Assembly (NCBI GenBank): GCA_031127225.1
Contig: JARIEV010000010.1
Span: forward strand, 1 to 44,339
Origin: Gemmatimonadota bacterium
GTDB lineage: Bacteria; Gemmatimonadota; Gemmatimonadetes; Gemmatimonadales; Gemmatimonadaceae
Length of the DNA: 44,339 nt
Reading direction: 5' to 3'
Shown here: in pieces, positions 1 through 8,737 of the stretch
Position numbering within the stretch: position 1 is the first letter of the stretch
How the letters are laid out: every line of letters starts with the position of its first letter
Notes under the pieces: generated by a model
What the model was told of the DNA's origin: nothing
Seen by the model: only the letters and a program-made list of their open reading frames with translations
Databases searched by the model: none
Made by a program: the position numbers and the translations under genes

Positions 1-27
1 ATAAACCACTCGGAAGGTGGGTGTCAA
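1..27 (-). promoter_or_regulatory. Possible leftward promoter at the window edge
   Basis: On the minus strand a perfect -35 hexamer TTGACA lies at 22-27. About 18 bases further left the window begins with bases that would read TAT, the first half of a -10 box. It would drive a gene outside the window to the left. Positions 28-94 hold nothing else that I recognise. Only half of the -10 box is visible, so this is a weak inference. Confidence 0.3.
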
Positions 28-94
28 CCATTCTGTGACACTTTCTGATATTTCGGGCATTCGCAATAACGACAGCCCGAGAAGATGCCGAAAG

Positions 95-128
95 CACGAG
101 CGGCCCATCGATTGATGGGCCGCTCGTG
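95..128 (-). terminator. Hairpin terminator after the first exported-protein gene
   Basis: A perfect 15-bp inverted repeat (95-109 with 114-128, loop GATT) lies 42 bases past the stop of the minus-strand gene ending at 171. In the minus direction the stem is followed by a short T-containing run (GCTTTC). The stem is long and GC-rich but the T-tract is poor. It may also stop transcription from the other direction. Confidence 0.6.
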
Positions 129-170
129 TCACGCAAACGCATTTCAACACGTGTCTGGACACTCCCTCGG

Positions 171-1481
171 CTACAGGGCACCGCCCCCGCGTGGCTTGGC
201 AGTGCGGCCCGTTCCACCTTCCGCACCAGAGGAGCTGGAACCCGAGGCACTCGACGATCCCACCCCGGCGGAACTGCCAGTGCCGGAACCGGACGATCCG
301 GTATTGCGCGGGGGAAGCGGCGCCACGTCGCGCGTGGAGGAGGAGCCCCCAGCCGACCCGCGCGTATAGCCAGCACCGCGTACCGCTCGACCGGAGGTCA
401 CAGCTGGGGTCCCAGGAACGGCCCCCCCACGATTAACGATGATGATCGGGCTGTTGCCGAAGTAGTAGCCGTTCCGGAATCCGTTCCCGAACCCGTATCC
501 GTAGGCATTGTACATGCCACCCACCCCGTAGCGCAGACTCCACGGATCGTACGCGTTGAGCCCGTACTGCCAGCCGAGCCCCCACGCTCCCATGCCACCC
601 GGGCCATAGCAAAAGTCGTCAAGCGTCCCGCACGCGCCACGCATCCTTGCACTGGCGACGCCGCCAGTCAGCACGTCCGGAGCGCCGCTACGCCGATCCT
701 CACCTGCCGTGCGAACGGCAAAGACCTCGGGGTGATCCATGGCCACCATCAGGTCGAGCACGCGGGGCGGCATACCCCCGTCGGCGAGGTGGAGCAACTC
801 GGTCCCATTCAACCCAAAGCGCTGCCCGGTTTCGGTGAGCCACGCCTCCGTGAGCGGTGCCGGGGCGAGACGGGCGACCGCCAGGACGTCGCGACTCGAT
901 ATTGGTGCCCCAACAGCCAACCGAAGCGATGCCGTAGACGCCACCGCGCTGGCCCCCAGACGGGCCCACTCGCCGAGCGAGTCGGCGACATAGCGCAAGG
1001 TCATCACCGTCGTTGCCGCATTCCCACCGACATCGAGGTGCTGCACCTGCATCCAATCGCCGCTGGCCGACATCGTCATCAGGCCAGTCTCCCGCCTCAC
1101 GGCTCCACGGCCGCAGGCCAATTCAGCCGACATCAGCAACCGTCGCTCGTCAGGCATCCACGTGGAGGTCTCCGTCCCGACACACCCATCGACCGACTTG
1201 GCGAGCCGTGTCCCCGGCAGCGGGACAGACGACCGAGTGGCCACGTTGGCGCTGTCGTACACGACGAGATCGACACTGCCCCGAATGCGATCGGATGGTA
1301 CGACACAGGCGAGCGACGGTGGCTTCGCGGTAGCACCTGACGCCGCGACCGGCGCGGCGGGCGTCCAGCACCCGAGCCACGGTTGAAACCGCGGATCGAC
1401 CGGTGCCTGTGCGGCGGCCGAGCCGGCCGCGGCGAACGCGACGAGCACGTTGGCGGCAACGAACGCGCGAGCCAATGTCAT
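171..1481 (-). CDS. Exported protein with Gly/Tyr/Ser-rich C-terminus, function unknown
   Basis: A 436-residue protein of unknown function. Residues 1-25 form a clear Sec signal peptide (hydrophobic run, then Ala-rich residues ending near AAAQA). Residues about 26-285 look like a folded exported domain with several cysteines (near 38, 59, 100 and 123). From about 290 to the end the chain is low-complexity: first Gly/Tyr/Asn-rich (repeated GYG and GxGF-type pieces), then Gly/Ser/Thr-rich. The ATG at 1481 is preceded by a GAGGAT ribosome site that overlaps the stop of the upstream gene at 1492, so the two are probably co-transcribed. The low-complexity tail could be surface-exposed or an assembly segment; that is a guess. 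I recognise no family. Confidence 0.75.
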   Translation of the reverse strand: MTLARAFVAANVLVAFAAAGSAAAQAPVDPRFQPWLGCWTPAAPVAASGATAKPPSLACVVPSDRIRGSVDLVVYDSANVATRSSVPLPGTRLAKSVDGCVGTETSTWMPDERRLLMSAELACGRGAVRRETGLMTMSASGDWMQVQHLDVGGNAATTVMTLRYVADSLGEWARLGASAVASTASLRLAVGAPISSRDVLAVARLAPAPLTEAWLTETGQRFGLNGTELLHLADGGMPPRVLDLMVAMDHPEVFAVRTAGEDRRSGAPDVLTGGVASARMRGACGTLDDFCYGPGGMGAWGLGWQYGLNAYDPWSLRYGVGGMYNAYGYGFGNGFRNGYYFGNSPIIIVNRGGAVPGTPAVTSGRAVRGAGYTRGSAGGSSSTRDVAPLPPRNTGSSGSGTGSSAGVGSSSASGSSSSGAEGGTGRTAKPRGGGAL

Positions 1482-1491
1482 CGACAGATCC

Positions 1492-2232
1492 TCAGAAGCG
1501 GAAGAGAAAGCCGGCCGTCAACCCAGCACCGGACAGATCGATGGGATCGAAATCCCGGAAGTCGGCATCGAGCGGACCGCGCGCCCGATCGTAACGTACT
1601 TCGACATTTATACCGATACGCGGCGTCAGCGAGTACGTGCCGCCCAGCGCGCCGTACGCCATGCCCGCGACATCGGTTGAGCGCAGCGAGGTGCGGAAAA
1701 CGTCGAACGTCTGATAGTCGACGAAGTCGCCATCCTGCTTGAACACGTAGTACATCATGCCGCCGCCCGCTGCCACATACGGCGCGAGTCGGGTGGGGAC
1801 CCAGGCGAGCTTGCCGACAGACCGGCCCGACGGACGCAGGTGCACCTTGACCCCGGCCGTCATCGGTATGCGCCGGAATGTGGTGCGCTGCTCGATGGGG
1901 AGATCGTCCATGTCGACCAGATCGCGGTACTCGGAGCGCCGCTCACGGGTACTGATCCCCGTGCCAAGTACGAGATCGATCCGCTGGGTGAGGCGGAAGC
2001 CGAGGTCGCTCGCGAAGGACACGCCCACGAAATCACCGCGATTGACGGTGAGGCGCTCGGTGACGAACGAAAAGACATCACTGGACGCGCTTGGGCGCGC
2101 GACGCCCCCGCGGATGGACAGCGTGGCGTGCGGGGCCGAGAACAGGTACCCGTCGCCGCCGCCGGATTGCGCGGAGAGCGGGAGCACGGGCACTGCCGTC
2201 ACGATGGCAACACGGAGAAACTTCAGAAACAT
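1492..2232 (-). CDS. Outer-membrane beta-barrel protein (OmpA/OprF-barrel-like size)
   Basis: A 246-residue predicted outer-membrane barrel. I chose the ATG at 2232 because it begins a signal peptide (FLKFLRVAIVTAVPVLPLSAQ-type pattern, cleavage near residue 22); a longer frame upstream is Arg-rich and not credible. The mature part has alternating hydrophobic/polar strands, conserved-looking Gly/Tyr turns, and ends in Leu-Phe-Arg-Phe. A terminal Phe is the usual recognition signal for the Bam complex. It lies 10 bases before the downstream exported-protein gene. The length fits an eight-stranded barrel, but the family cannot be fixed by eye. Confidence 0.75.
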   Translation of the reverse strand: MFLKFLRVAIVTAVPVLPLSAQSGGGDGYLFSAPHATLSIRGGVARPSASSDVFSFVTERLTVNRGDFVGVSFASDLGFRLTQRIDLVLGTGISTRERRSEYRDLVDMDDLPIEQRTTFRRIPMTAGVKVHLRPSGRSVGKLAWVPTRLAPYVAAGGGMMYYVFKQDGDFVDYQTFDVFRTSLRSTDVAGMAYGALGGTYSLTPRIGINVEVRYDRARGPLDADFRDFDPIDLSGAGLTAGFLFRF

Positions 2233-2307
2233 CGGAAGCCGCTCGGGAGAGAGGGAATTCCTAATATACCGTCTGTCCACGCCATGTGTTCCGGTCCCCG
2301 ACGGGCT

Positions 2308-2356
2308 GACCCGACGCGACCTTTCCCTGTGTCGCTCCGCTCTGTCGCGCCGGGTC
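2308..2356. repeat. Imperfect inverted repeat between secA and the barrel gene
   Basis: Thirteen bases at 2308-2320 pair with 2344-2356 with one mismatch across a 23-base loop. It sits about 90 bases past the secA stop and 75 bases before the barrel gene start. It lacks a T-tract, so it may be a weak or Rho-linked terminator, or nothing. Confidence 0.35.
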
Positions 2357-2392
2357 GGGCCCGCTCGTGGGTGGCTGTACGATGCCATAGCA

Positions 2393-2414
2393 CCGTCAGC
2401 GCCCCGTCAGCGCC
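2393..2414. repeat. Exact 11-bp tandem duplication
   Basis: The 11-mer CCGTCAGCGCC occurs twice in direct tandem (2393-2403 and 2404-2414) in the spacer 33-54 bases past the secA stop. No function is apparent. Confidence 0.6.
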
Positions 2415-2446
2415 TGCGTTGGCCCGACCCCGCCCGCCCGTTGTCG

Positions 2447-5400
2447 CTACAGATTTGCCCCGTGGCATTTCTTGAACTTCTTTCCCGAGCCGCATGGGCA
2501 GGCGTCGTTGCGGGGCGTCGACTCCCAGCCGGCCGGCAGCGCACCGCCGCTAGCCCCCATTGACCGAACCGGTCCGGCGCCGACCACCGCCGGCGTGCCG
2601 CGAGCGACCTGCCTCGCCGGCTCCCCGGGATGTTCGTCTGGGCTCCCTTCGGCATCATCGTCGATCGCATCAACGAATTCATCGGCGGGGATGTCCTCGA
2701 GGATACCCAGCGCGTTGAAGCGCTTGGCCGGACGGCTGTCCGAGCGCGGGCCCTCCGCCATCGGCGGAGCCTCAAAGATTTGCTCGGGGGCGGGCTCGAA
2801 CACGAGTTGCGCCTTGAGAAAACGCTCCGAGAACGTGTTCGCCAGGTCGTGCATCAGATCCTCGAACATCGTGTACGCATCCTGTTTGTACTCGACGAGC
2901 GGATCCTTCTGCCCCCACGACCGATAGTGAATCGACGCACGCAGCTGGTCGAGGTCGTAGAGGTGGTCCTTCCACTTCTCGTCGATGACGTTCAGCGTGA
3001 CCAGCGACAACAATCGATCGGCGAACCCCTGGCCCGCCTCATCCGTGACGGCGTTCAGGCTTTCCAGCTTCTGGTCGAACGCCACACGGCCCGCCGAGAC
3101 GGCGATCGCTTGCGCCTCTTCGACAGAGGCCGGACGGGCGCCATCAGCGAAGGCGGGGACCGGCAGCATGTAGTGCATCAGGAGATCCTGCTGCACGTAT
3201 TCGACATCCCAGTCGTCCTGCTTGTCGAACGTGGCGAGCGCCTGTTCGACCCGGCGGGCGACGCCCCGGTCGATCATCTTGAGCGCTTCGCCCTTGAGCT
3301 CTTCGCCGCCTTCCAGGGCGAACGCACGGAGTGAGTAGATCACCTCGCGCTGCTGATTCATCACATCGTCGTATTCGAGCAGTCGCTTACGCGACTGGAA
3401 GTTCTGGAGCTCGACCCGCTTCTGCGCCTGCTCGATGGAGCGGGTGATGAGCGGATGCGTGAGCACTTCACCGTCCTGCGCGCCCATGCGATCCATCAGC
3501 TTCGCGATCCGATCGGAGCCGAAGAGCCGCATAAGATCATCTTCGAGCGACAGGAAGAACTGGGACGCGCCCGGATCTCCCTGACGGCCGGCGCGACCGC
3601 GCAGCTGGCGATCAATCCGGCGTGACTCGTGCCGCTCTGAGCCGATGATGTGCAATCCACCAATCTCGGAGACCTCGATTTCCTTACCATCCGGGTCGGT
3701 GACTTTGGACGGCATGGCAGTGGTGATGCCGGCACCGAGTTTGATGTCGGTTCCGCGTCCGGCCATGTTCGTGGCAATCGTGATCGCCCCCGGCTGTCCA
3801 GCACCCGCGACGATTTCGGCTTCCCGCTGATGGTACTTCGCGTTCAGTACGTTGTGGCGAAGCCCCGCCCGTGCAAACAGCCGAGCGAGCGTTTCCGAGG
3901 CCTCAACGCTGGCGGTACCGACGAGCACCGGGAACCCGAGTTCGTGGAGCCGTTTCGTTTCATCGACGATCGCGTTGTACTTCTCGCGCCGCGTCTTGAA
4001 CACGTAATCCTGCCGATCGTCACGGGCGATGGGCCGGTTGGTGGGGATGACCGACACGGACAGGCCGTAGATCTCGTGGAACTCGTTTTCTTCCGTTTCC
4101 GCCGTGCCGGTCATACCAGCCAGCTTCTCGTACATGCGGAAATAATTCTGGATGGTGATCGTGGCGAGCGTCTGCGTCTCACCTTTCACCTGGACGCGTT
4201 CCTTGGCCTCGACGGCCTGATGCAACCCTTCGCTCCACCGACGGCCGGGCATGGTACGGCCGGTGAACTCATCGACGATGAGCACCTGCCCTTCCTGCAC
4301 GACGTAATTCACATCCCGCTCGTACAGCGCATGCGCGCGCAGGAGCTGATGAATGATGTTGAGGCGCTCGCTCTTGAGTGCGTATTCGCGCTCGATGGTC
4401 TGGCGGCGTTCGAGGCGATCGGCCGCGGACAGCTCATGTTCACGATCGAGGGTGCCGATCATGAGCGAAATGTCGGGCAAGACGAATTGGTCGTGCGCAT
4501 CGGGCGAGAGGTAGTCAAGCCCCTGTTCCGTGAGATGGACCGTGTGCCCCTTTTCGTCGAGGACGTACAGCAGGTCGTCCTCAATCTCCCGGAAGGAGCG
4601 CTTGCCCATCGGCAGCTTCTTGTCGGCGATGATCTCGAGTTCAATGCGCTGGACCAGCTGCTTGACGCCGGACTCCTGCATTGCCTTGACGAGACGCTTG
4701 TTCTTGGGGCCGCCCATCTGTGCCTTATACAACTGCAGCGCCGCGCTCTGTTCGTCCTTCGACTCGAGCGAGCGCTCGCCTTCCCCGACGAGTGTGTTCA
4801 CCAGCTCGGACTGACGGCGCACGAGGCGCTCGACTGACGTGTTGAATTCCGCATAGCGCCCGTCGCTCTCGTTCCCGACCGGTCCGGAAATGATGAGGGG
4901 CGTACGCGCCTCGTCGATCAAAATCGAGTCGACTTCGTCGATGATGGCAAAGATGTGCGTGCGCTGGACGCGCTGCTCGAGTGACACCACCATGTTGTCA
5001 CGCAGGTAGTCGAACCCGAACTCGTTATTCGTCCCGTACGTGATGTCGCAGCCGTAGACGGCGCGGCGCTCGTACGATCCGGGCTCGGTGTCGTCGAGGC
5101 ATCCCACTGTGAGCCCCAGCCAGCGGTAGAGATGTCCCATCCACTGCGAGTCGCGGCGCGCGAGGTAGTTGTTCACGGTGACCAGATGCGCGCCACGTGC
5201 CGGCAGCGCATTCAGATACATCGGGAGCGTCGCGACGAGCGTCTTGCCCTCACCGGTGGCCATTTCAGCAATTCGCCCCAGATGGAGCTGAATCCCGCCG
5301 ATGAGCTGCACGTCGTAGGGGACCATGTCCCACGTGAGCTCGTTGCCGGTGACCATCACGGGCGAGCCCTTCAGGCGCCGGCACGCTTCGCGCACTGTGG

Positions 5401-5752
5401 CGAACGCCTCCGGGAGCAGTTCATCGAGGACTTCCGCGATGGCTGCGCGCAATTCGCCCTCAACGCCCCCGCGACCATCCGCCCCCTGCAATTCCAGATC
5501 GATCCGCTCGCGCTCGGCGGCGTCGGCGGAGTCGTGCTTGGCGGCCTTGAGTTCGGCAATCCGCGCGTCAATGGGGCCGGTGCGTTCGGCCAGCACGCCC
5601 CGGAACTTGGCCGTCTGCGCGCGGATCTCATCGTCCGTAAGCGAGGCCAGGCGCGCCTCGATCTCGTGGATGTCGTTGAGTACCGGCTGCACTCGCTTCC
5701 GTTCACGTTCGTGGCGCGTGCCGAACACGCGCCCAATCAACCCCTTCAGCAT
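2447..5752 (-). CDS. secA: Preprotein translocase ATPase SecA
   Basis: SecA is the motor that pushes unfolded preproteins through SecYEG. At 1101 residues it is longer than the about 900 usual in Proteobacteria. The Walker A motif MATGEGKT is at 164-171, about 60 residues later than in E. coli SecA, because of inserted segments near residues 58-105 and 128-142. The DEAD-type Walker B (DEVD) is at 272-275. The helicase-like second ATPase domain, including GRAGRQGDPG, lies in the middle. The extreme C-terminus has the zinc/SecB-binding motif with Cys1085, Cys1087, Cys1096 and His1097. The inserts and the WDM-YDVQL context before Walker A resemble SecA of the FCB group. It follows nadD by 48 bases. 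Confidence 0.98.
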   Translation of the reverse strand: MLKGLIGRVFGTRHERERKRVQPVLNDIHEIEARLASLTDDEIRAQTAKFRGVLAERTGPIDARIAELKAAKHDSADAAERERIDLELQGADGRGGVEGELRAAIAEVLDELLPEAFATVREACRRLKGSPVMVTGNELTWDMVPYDVQLIGGIQLHLGRIAEMATGEGKTLVATLPMYLNALPARGAHLVTVNNYLARRDSQWMGHLYRWLGLTVGCLDDTEPGSYERRAVYGCDITYGTNNEFGFDYLRDNMVVSLEQRVQRTHIFAIIDEVDSILIDEARTPLIISGPVGNESDGRYAEFNTSVERLVRRQSELVNTLVGEGERSLESKDEQSAALQLYKAQMGGPKNKRLVKAMQESGVKQLVQRIELEIIADKKLPMGKRSFREIEDDLLYVLDEKGHTVHLTEQGLDYLSPDAHDQFVLPDISLMIGTLDREHELSAADRLERRQTIEREYALKSERLNIIHQLLRAHALYERDVNYVVQEGQVLIVDEFTGRTMPGRRWSEGLHQAVEAKERVQVKGETQTLATITIQNYFRMYEKLAGMTGTAETEENEFHEIYGLSVSVIPTNRPIARDDRQDYVFKTRREKYNAIVDETKRLHELGFPVLVGTASVEASETLARLFARAGLRHNVLNAKYHQREAEIVAGAGQPGAITIATNMAGRGTDIKLGAGITTAMPSKVTDPDGKEIEVSEIGGLHIIGSERHESRRIDRQLRGRAGRQGDPGASQFFLSLEDDLMRLFGSDRIAKLMDRMGAQDGEVLTHPLITRSIEQAQKRVELQNFQSRKRLLEYDDVMNQQREVIYSLRAFALEGGEELKGEALKMIDRGVARRVEQALATFDKQDDWDVEYVQQDLLMHYMLPVPAFADGARPASVEEAQAIAVSAGRVAFDQKLESLNAVTDEAGQGFADRLLSLVTLNVIDEKWKDHLYDLDQLRASIHYRSWGQKDPLVEYKQDAYTMFEDLMHDLANTFSERFLKAQLVFEPAPEQIFEAPPMAEGPRSDSRPAKRFNALGILEDIPADEFVDAIDDDAEGSPDEHPGEPARQVARGTPAVVGAGPVRSMGASGGALPAGWESTPRNDACPCGSGKKFKKCHGANL

Positions 5753-5800
5753 ACGAACCTCATGGCAAGGGCGCCGCGACCGTGGAGCCCCGCCGCGCCA

Positions 5801-6439
5801 TCAGGCGCGCGCTGGGCCCTCCACAGCCGACGACTCCCGGGAATTCTCGAGATAGAGTCCGGTTGTCGCGATGTATGCCGCCACGGCATCGGGGACGAAG
5901 CCCCGAATGGAGCGCCGATCCCGAACCCGTGCCCTGATTTCTGTCGACGACAGGTCGATCCGCCTCGTCGCGATCCGGCGCGGCGTCCCACCCTGTTCGT
6001 CCTCCCACCGACTGGCGGCTGGCGACGGGACCTGCTCCCGGTCGGCGCGATGCAGCACCACCAGCTGCACCATCGACATCAACCGATGCACATCCCGCCA
6101 ACGTGGCAACGTGGACACCACGTCGTCACCGATCAGCAGGTGCAGCGCCGCCTGCGGAAAGCGCCCGCGGAGGGTCTCCACCGTATCAACCATGAAAGAT
6201 AACCCGCCGCGGTCGATTTCGATGGGGTCCACCTCGATCCGCGGGACCCCCTCAAAGCAGGCGCGCACCATGGCAAGGCGATGCCTCGCGGGGGTCTGCC
6301 CGTCCCCTTTGAGCGGCTGCTGCGCCGCCGGGACGACCAGCAGCCGATCGAGCGGCACGGCGTCCAGCGCGTCCTGCGCGACCAACAGATGGCCCACGTG
6401 CGGCGGATCGAAACTTCCGCCAAAGATGCCAATACGCAT
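5801..6439 (-). CDS. nadD: Nicotinate-nucleotide adenylyltransferase NadD
   Basis: A 212-residue enzyme that transfers AMP from ATP to nicotinate mononucleotide, giving deamido-NAD in NAD synthesis. The N-terminal nucleotidyltransferase signature GGSFDPPHVGH covers residues 7-17, with the phosphate-binding His14 and His17. The C-terminal SSTEIR motif, the usual second nucleotide-binding element, is present. The ATG at 6439 puts the Rossmann strand (RIGIFGG) at the very start, as expected; the frame stays open further upstream but overlaps bamD. It lies 22 bases after bamD and 48 before secA, so it is probably in one transcript with both. The last dozen residues (Glu/Ala-rich) extend beyond the usual end. 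Confidence 0.96.
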   Translation of the reverse strand: MRIGIFGGSFDPPHVGHLLVAQDALDAVPLDRLLVVPAAQQPLKGDGQTPARHRLAMVRACFEGVPRIEVDPIEIDRGGLSFMVDTVETLRGRFPQAALHLLIGDDVVSTLPRWRDVHRLMSMVQLVVLHRADREQVPSPAASRWEDEQGGTPRRIATRRIDLSSTEIRARVRDRRSIRGFVPDAVAAYIATTGLYLENSRESSAVEGPARA

Positions 6440-6461
6440 GGACGTCAGGACAGGCGCCGGG

Positions 6462-7310
6462 TCAGCGCGCCAGAACTGGTCCTGGGCGCGCGTACAGCGC
6501 CGGTGACTGCACGGCGACGGACGGCCCCTTCGCGGCGGCCGCCGAGTCGGCGGGGGCGGTCCCACAGGCGGCCGCGACCAGTGGGTCTCCCGGATACGCG
6601 CGCCACATCGCCGTACACGTCTCAGCGGCATCTTCCTTCCAGCGGATCTTGGTGTACAGCTCATGCAGCCGGAGCCACGACAGGCGGGCGGCTTTGGTGC
6701 TGGGATATGTGGTGACGACGTCTTTGAAGTAGATGATCGCCGGATCGATGGCGCGGCGGACCCGTACGTAGTGAATGCCCGTGTCGTAGTCCTTCTGGGC
6801 AAACCATTCTTCCAGCAGCACGATACGCTTCTTCGCGTCGGCGGTTTCCTTGCTGTCCGGATACGAGGAAAGCAGCGCCCGGAGAATCGAGACGGCCTTC
6901 TGGCCATTCTCGGGATCGAGAGAGGGCCGCCGCCACAGATTCTGATAGCTGCGCCCCACACCCAGCATCGCCGTCGGGGCGAGAGTGTCGTCGGGGAAAC
7001 CGTCGGTGATGCGCTCGAACGCTTGGGCCGCCAGCAGATACTCGCTCTGCTTCTCGTGGGAGAGCGCGAGATAGAAGTAGGCGGGGGCGAGCAACGGGTC
7101 ACGCGCGGACAGATCGCTGGTGAGGCGCTCGAAGCCGATCTTCGCATTGTCCCACTTCTCGCGCTGGAACTCGAGCAACGTGGCACGGAACAGTGCTTCC
7201 GGATTCGCGTAGTCGCGGGGCTGGAAGCCACGGGAACAACCCGCGAGCGCGGCCGCGACACCGAGCAGCAGCAGCAGGCGGAATTCAACGCGAGACAGTC
7301 GTGGACTCAT
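6462..7310 (-). CDS. bamD: Outer-membrane assembly lipoprotein BamD
   Basis: A 282-residue lipoprotein of the Bam machine, which inserts beta-barrel proteins in the outer membrane. The ATG at 7310 gives a lipoprotein signal with lipobox LAGC and acylated Cys25; the frame upstream of it is not protein-like. The mature part carries the tetratricopeptide-like helical pairs of BamD/YfiO: a first repeat with the pattern NPEALFRATLLEF, then repeats ending near residue 250 (YPDSKETADAKKR and YPSTKAARLSWLR pieces). The last 40 residues (Ala/Pro-rich) look disordered. It sits between wbpA and nadD, probably in the same transcript as nadD. Confidence 0.9.
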   Translation of the reverse strand: MSPRLSRVEFRLLLLLGVAAALAGCSRGFQPRDYANPEALFRATLLEFQREKWDNAKIGFERLTSDLSARDPLLAPAYFYLALSHEKQSEYLLAAQAFERITDGFPDDTLAPTAMLGVGRSYQNLWRRPSLDPENGQKAVSILRALLSSYPDSKETADAKKRIVLLEEWFAQKDYDTGIHYVRVRRAIDPAIIYFKDVVTTYPSTKAARLSWLRLHELYTKIRWKEDAAETCTAMWRAYPGDPLVAAACGTAPADSAAAAKGPSVAVQSPALYARPGPVLAR

Positions 7311-7368
7311 GCGGACTCTGATACCCGAAGCGTCATGCGCGGATCCATTCCGCGAGCAAGGGCGTGGG

Positions 7369-8727
7369 TCATGATGGAAGGCCCGCCGTCCGAGAGCCGG
7401 ACGCCAGCGGGATGATGCGGGCACGTCCGGGCCTGAGGCGGGCCGTGACGTTACGCGTGTCGACGAGCATGGCAGCCTGGTCGACGACGCGCTGATAGTC
7501 TACCACCGTGTGATCGGTGACCACGACGACCGCGTCGGCCCATCGTAGGATATCGTCGCTCAGTTCGACGCCCTTGCGCACGTGCCCATCCTCACGGAAT
7601 TCGAGCACAAACGGATCGTGGAATTCCACGTGCGCCCCGCGCTCCTCGAGAAGGCGGATCACGTCGAGGGCGGGACTCTCGCGCACATCATCGATGTCGC
7701 GCTTGTACGCGACGCCGAGCACGAGCACCCGGCTCCCCCGCACAGCCTTGCGTACCTCGTTGAGTGCGTCGGCGACTTTCTGCACGACCCACTCTGGCAT
7801 GTGCGAGTTGATCTCACTGGCCAGATCGATGAAGCGCGTCTTGTAATTCAGCGTCCGCATCTTCCAGGCGAGGTAGTGCGGGTCGAGCGGGATACAATGC
7901 CCGCCGATCCCCGGGCCCGGGGTGAACTTCATGAACCCGAACGGCTTGGTCGCGGCCGCATCGATCACTTCCCAAACATCCACGCCCAGCTTGTCACAGA
8001 CGATCGCGATTTCGTTGACGAGCCCGATATTGACGGCGCGAAAGGTATTTTCGAGCAGCTTCACGAGTTCCGCCGCTTCGGGCGAGGACACCGGGACCAC
8101 GACGTCGATGCAGCTGGCGTACAATGCACTGGCGACCTCGACGCACGCCGGCGTCACGCCCCCGACGACCTTGGGCGTGTTCTTCGTCTGGTAGACCGGA
8201 TTGCCCGGATCAACGCGCTCGGGGCTGAAGGCGACAAACACGTCCTTGCCGACGGTCAGTCCCATGGCTTCCAGGCGGGGCTGGAGGAGCTCCCGCGTAG
8301 TCCCCGGGTAGGTGGTGCTCTCGAGGACCACGCACAATCCCGGATGCGCCTGGCGCGCGATCGCATCAGCGGCCGAGAGCACAAACGCCATATCGGGGTC
8401 ACGCGTCTTCGACAGCGGCGTGGGCACAGCGATCGAGAGGGCGTCGCACTCGCCGATCCGGGCCTCGACGTTGGTGGCCACGAAGCTTCCGGTGGCCACC
8501 GCGGCCTGCACCGTCGCGTCAGGAATATCCTGAATGTGCGACTGACCGGCCATGAGCTGGTCGATCACGCGCTGGCTGATGTCGTAGCCGATCACGCGGA
8601 AGCCGGCGTGCACGAACTCGAGGGCGAGGGGCAACCCAACGTACCCCAGACCGATCACGCCGATCACGGCCGTCCGGTCCTCGATTTTCGTGAGCAGGTG
8701 GTCCTTCATGGACGCGGAATCAGCCAT
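7369..8727 (-). CDS. wbpA: UDP-N-acetyl-D-glucosamine 6-dehydrogenase (WbpA type)
   Basis: A 452-residue UDP-glucose/GDP-mannose dehydrogenase family enzyme that oxidises C6 of UDP-GlcNAc to the uronate with two NAD+. The NAD-binding GLGYVG is at 26-31, and the catalytic Cys278 lies in GGHCIPLDPHY. The WbpA subtype is inferred from its wbpE, wbpB and wbpD neighbours and from features such as KPFGFMKF. I chose the ATG at 8727 because a GAGG ribosome site precedes it; a later Met (8709) has none. It starts 10 bases after the wbpE stop and closes the sugar operon, with 58 bases before bamD. The product UDP-GlcNAcA feeds WbpB. Confidence 0.93.
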   Translation of the reverse strand: MADSASMKDHLLTKIEDRTAVIGVIGLGYVGLPLALEFVHAGFRVIGYDISQRVIDQLMAGQSHIQDIPDATVQAAVATGSFVATNVEARIGECDALSIAVPTPLSKTRDPDMAFVLSAADAIARQAHPGLCVVLESTTYPGTTRELLQPRLEAMGLTVGKDVFVAFSPERVDPGNPVYQTKNTPKVVGGVTPACVEVASALYASCIDVVVPVSSPEAAELVKLLENTFRAVNIGLVNEIAIVCDKLGVDVWEVIDAAATKPFGFMKFTPGPGIGGHCIPLDPHYLAWKMRTLNYKTRFIDLASEINSHMPEWVVQKVADALNEVRKAVRGSRVLVLGVAYKRDIDDVRESPALDVIRLLEERGAHVEFHDPFVLEFREDGHVRKGVELSDDILRWADAVVVVTDHTVVDYQRVVDQAAMLVDTRNVTARLRPGRARIIPLASGSRTAGLPS

Positions 8728-8737
8728 TCGTCGTGCC

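Noticed and set aside
126-1340. Long plus-strand open frame of about 400 codons opposite the first exported-protein gene
   Set aside because: It is the antisense of a gene with a signal peptide and domain-like composition. The plus translation is Arg/His/Pro-rich, as GC-rich shadows usually are, and has no motif.
2233-2388. In-frame extension of the barrel gene to 2388
   Set aside because: The extra 52 residues are Arg-rich and lie before a textbook signal peptide; the ATG at 2232 is better.
3650-4837. Large plus-strand frame inside secA
   Set aside because: Antisense to conserved SecA motor domains; it has no recognisable motif of its own.
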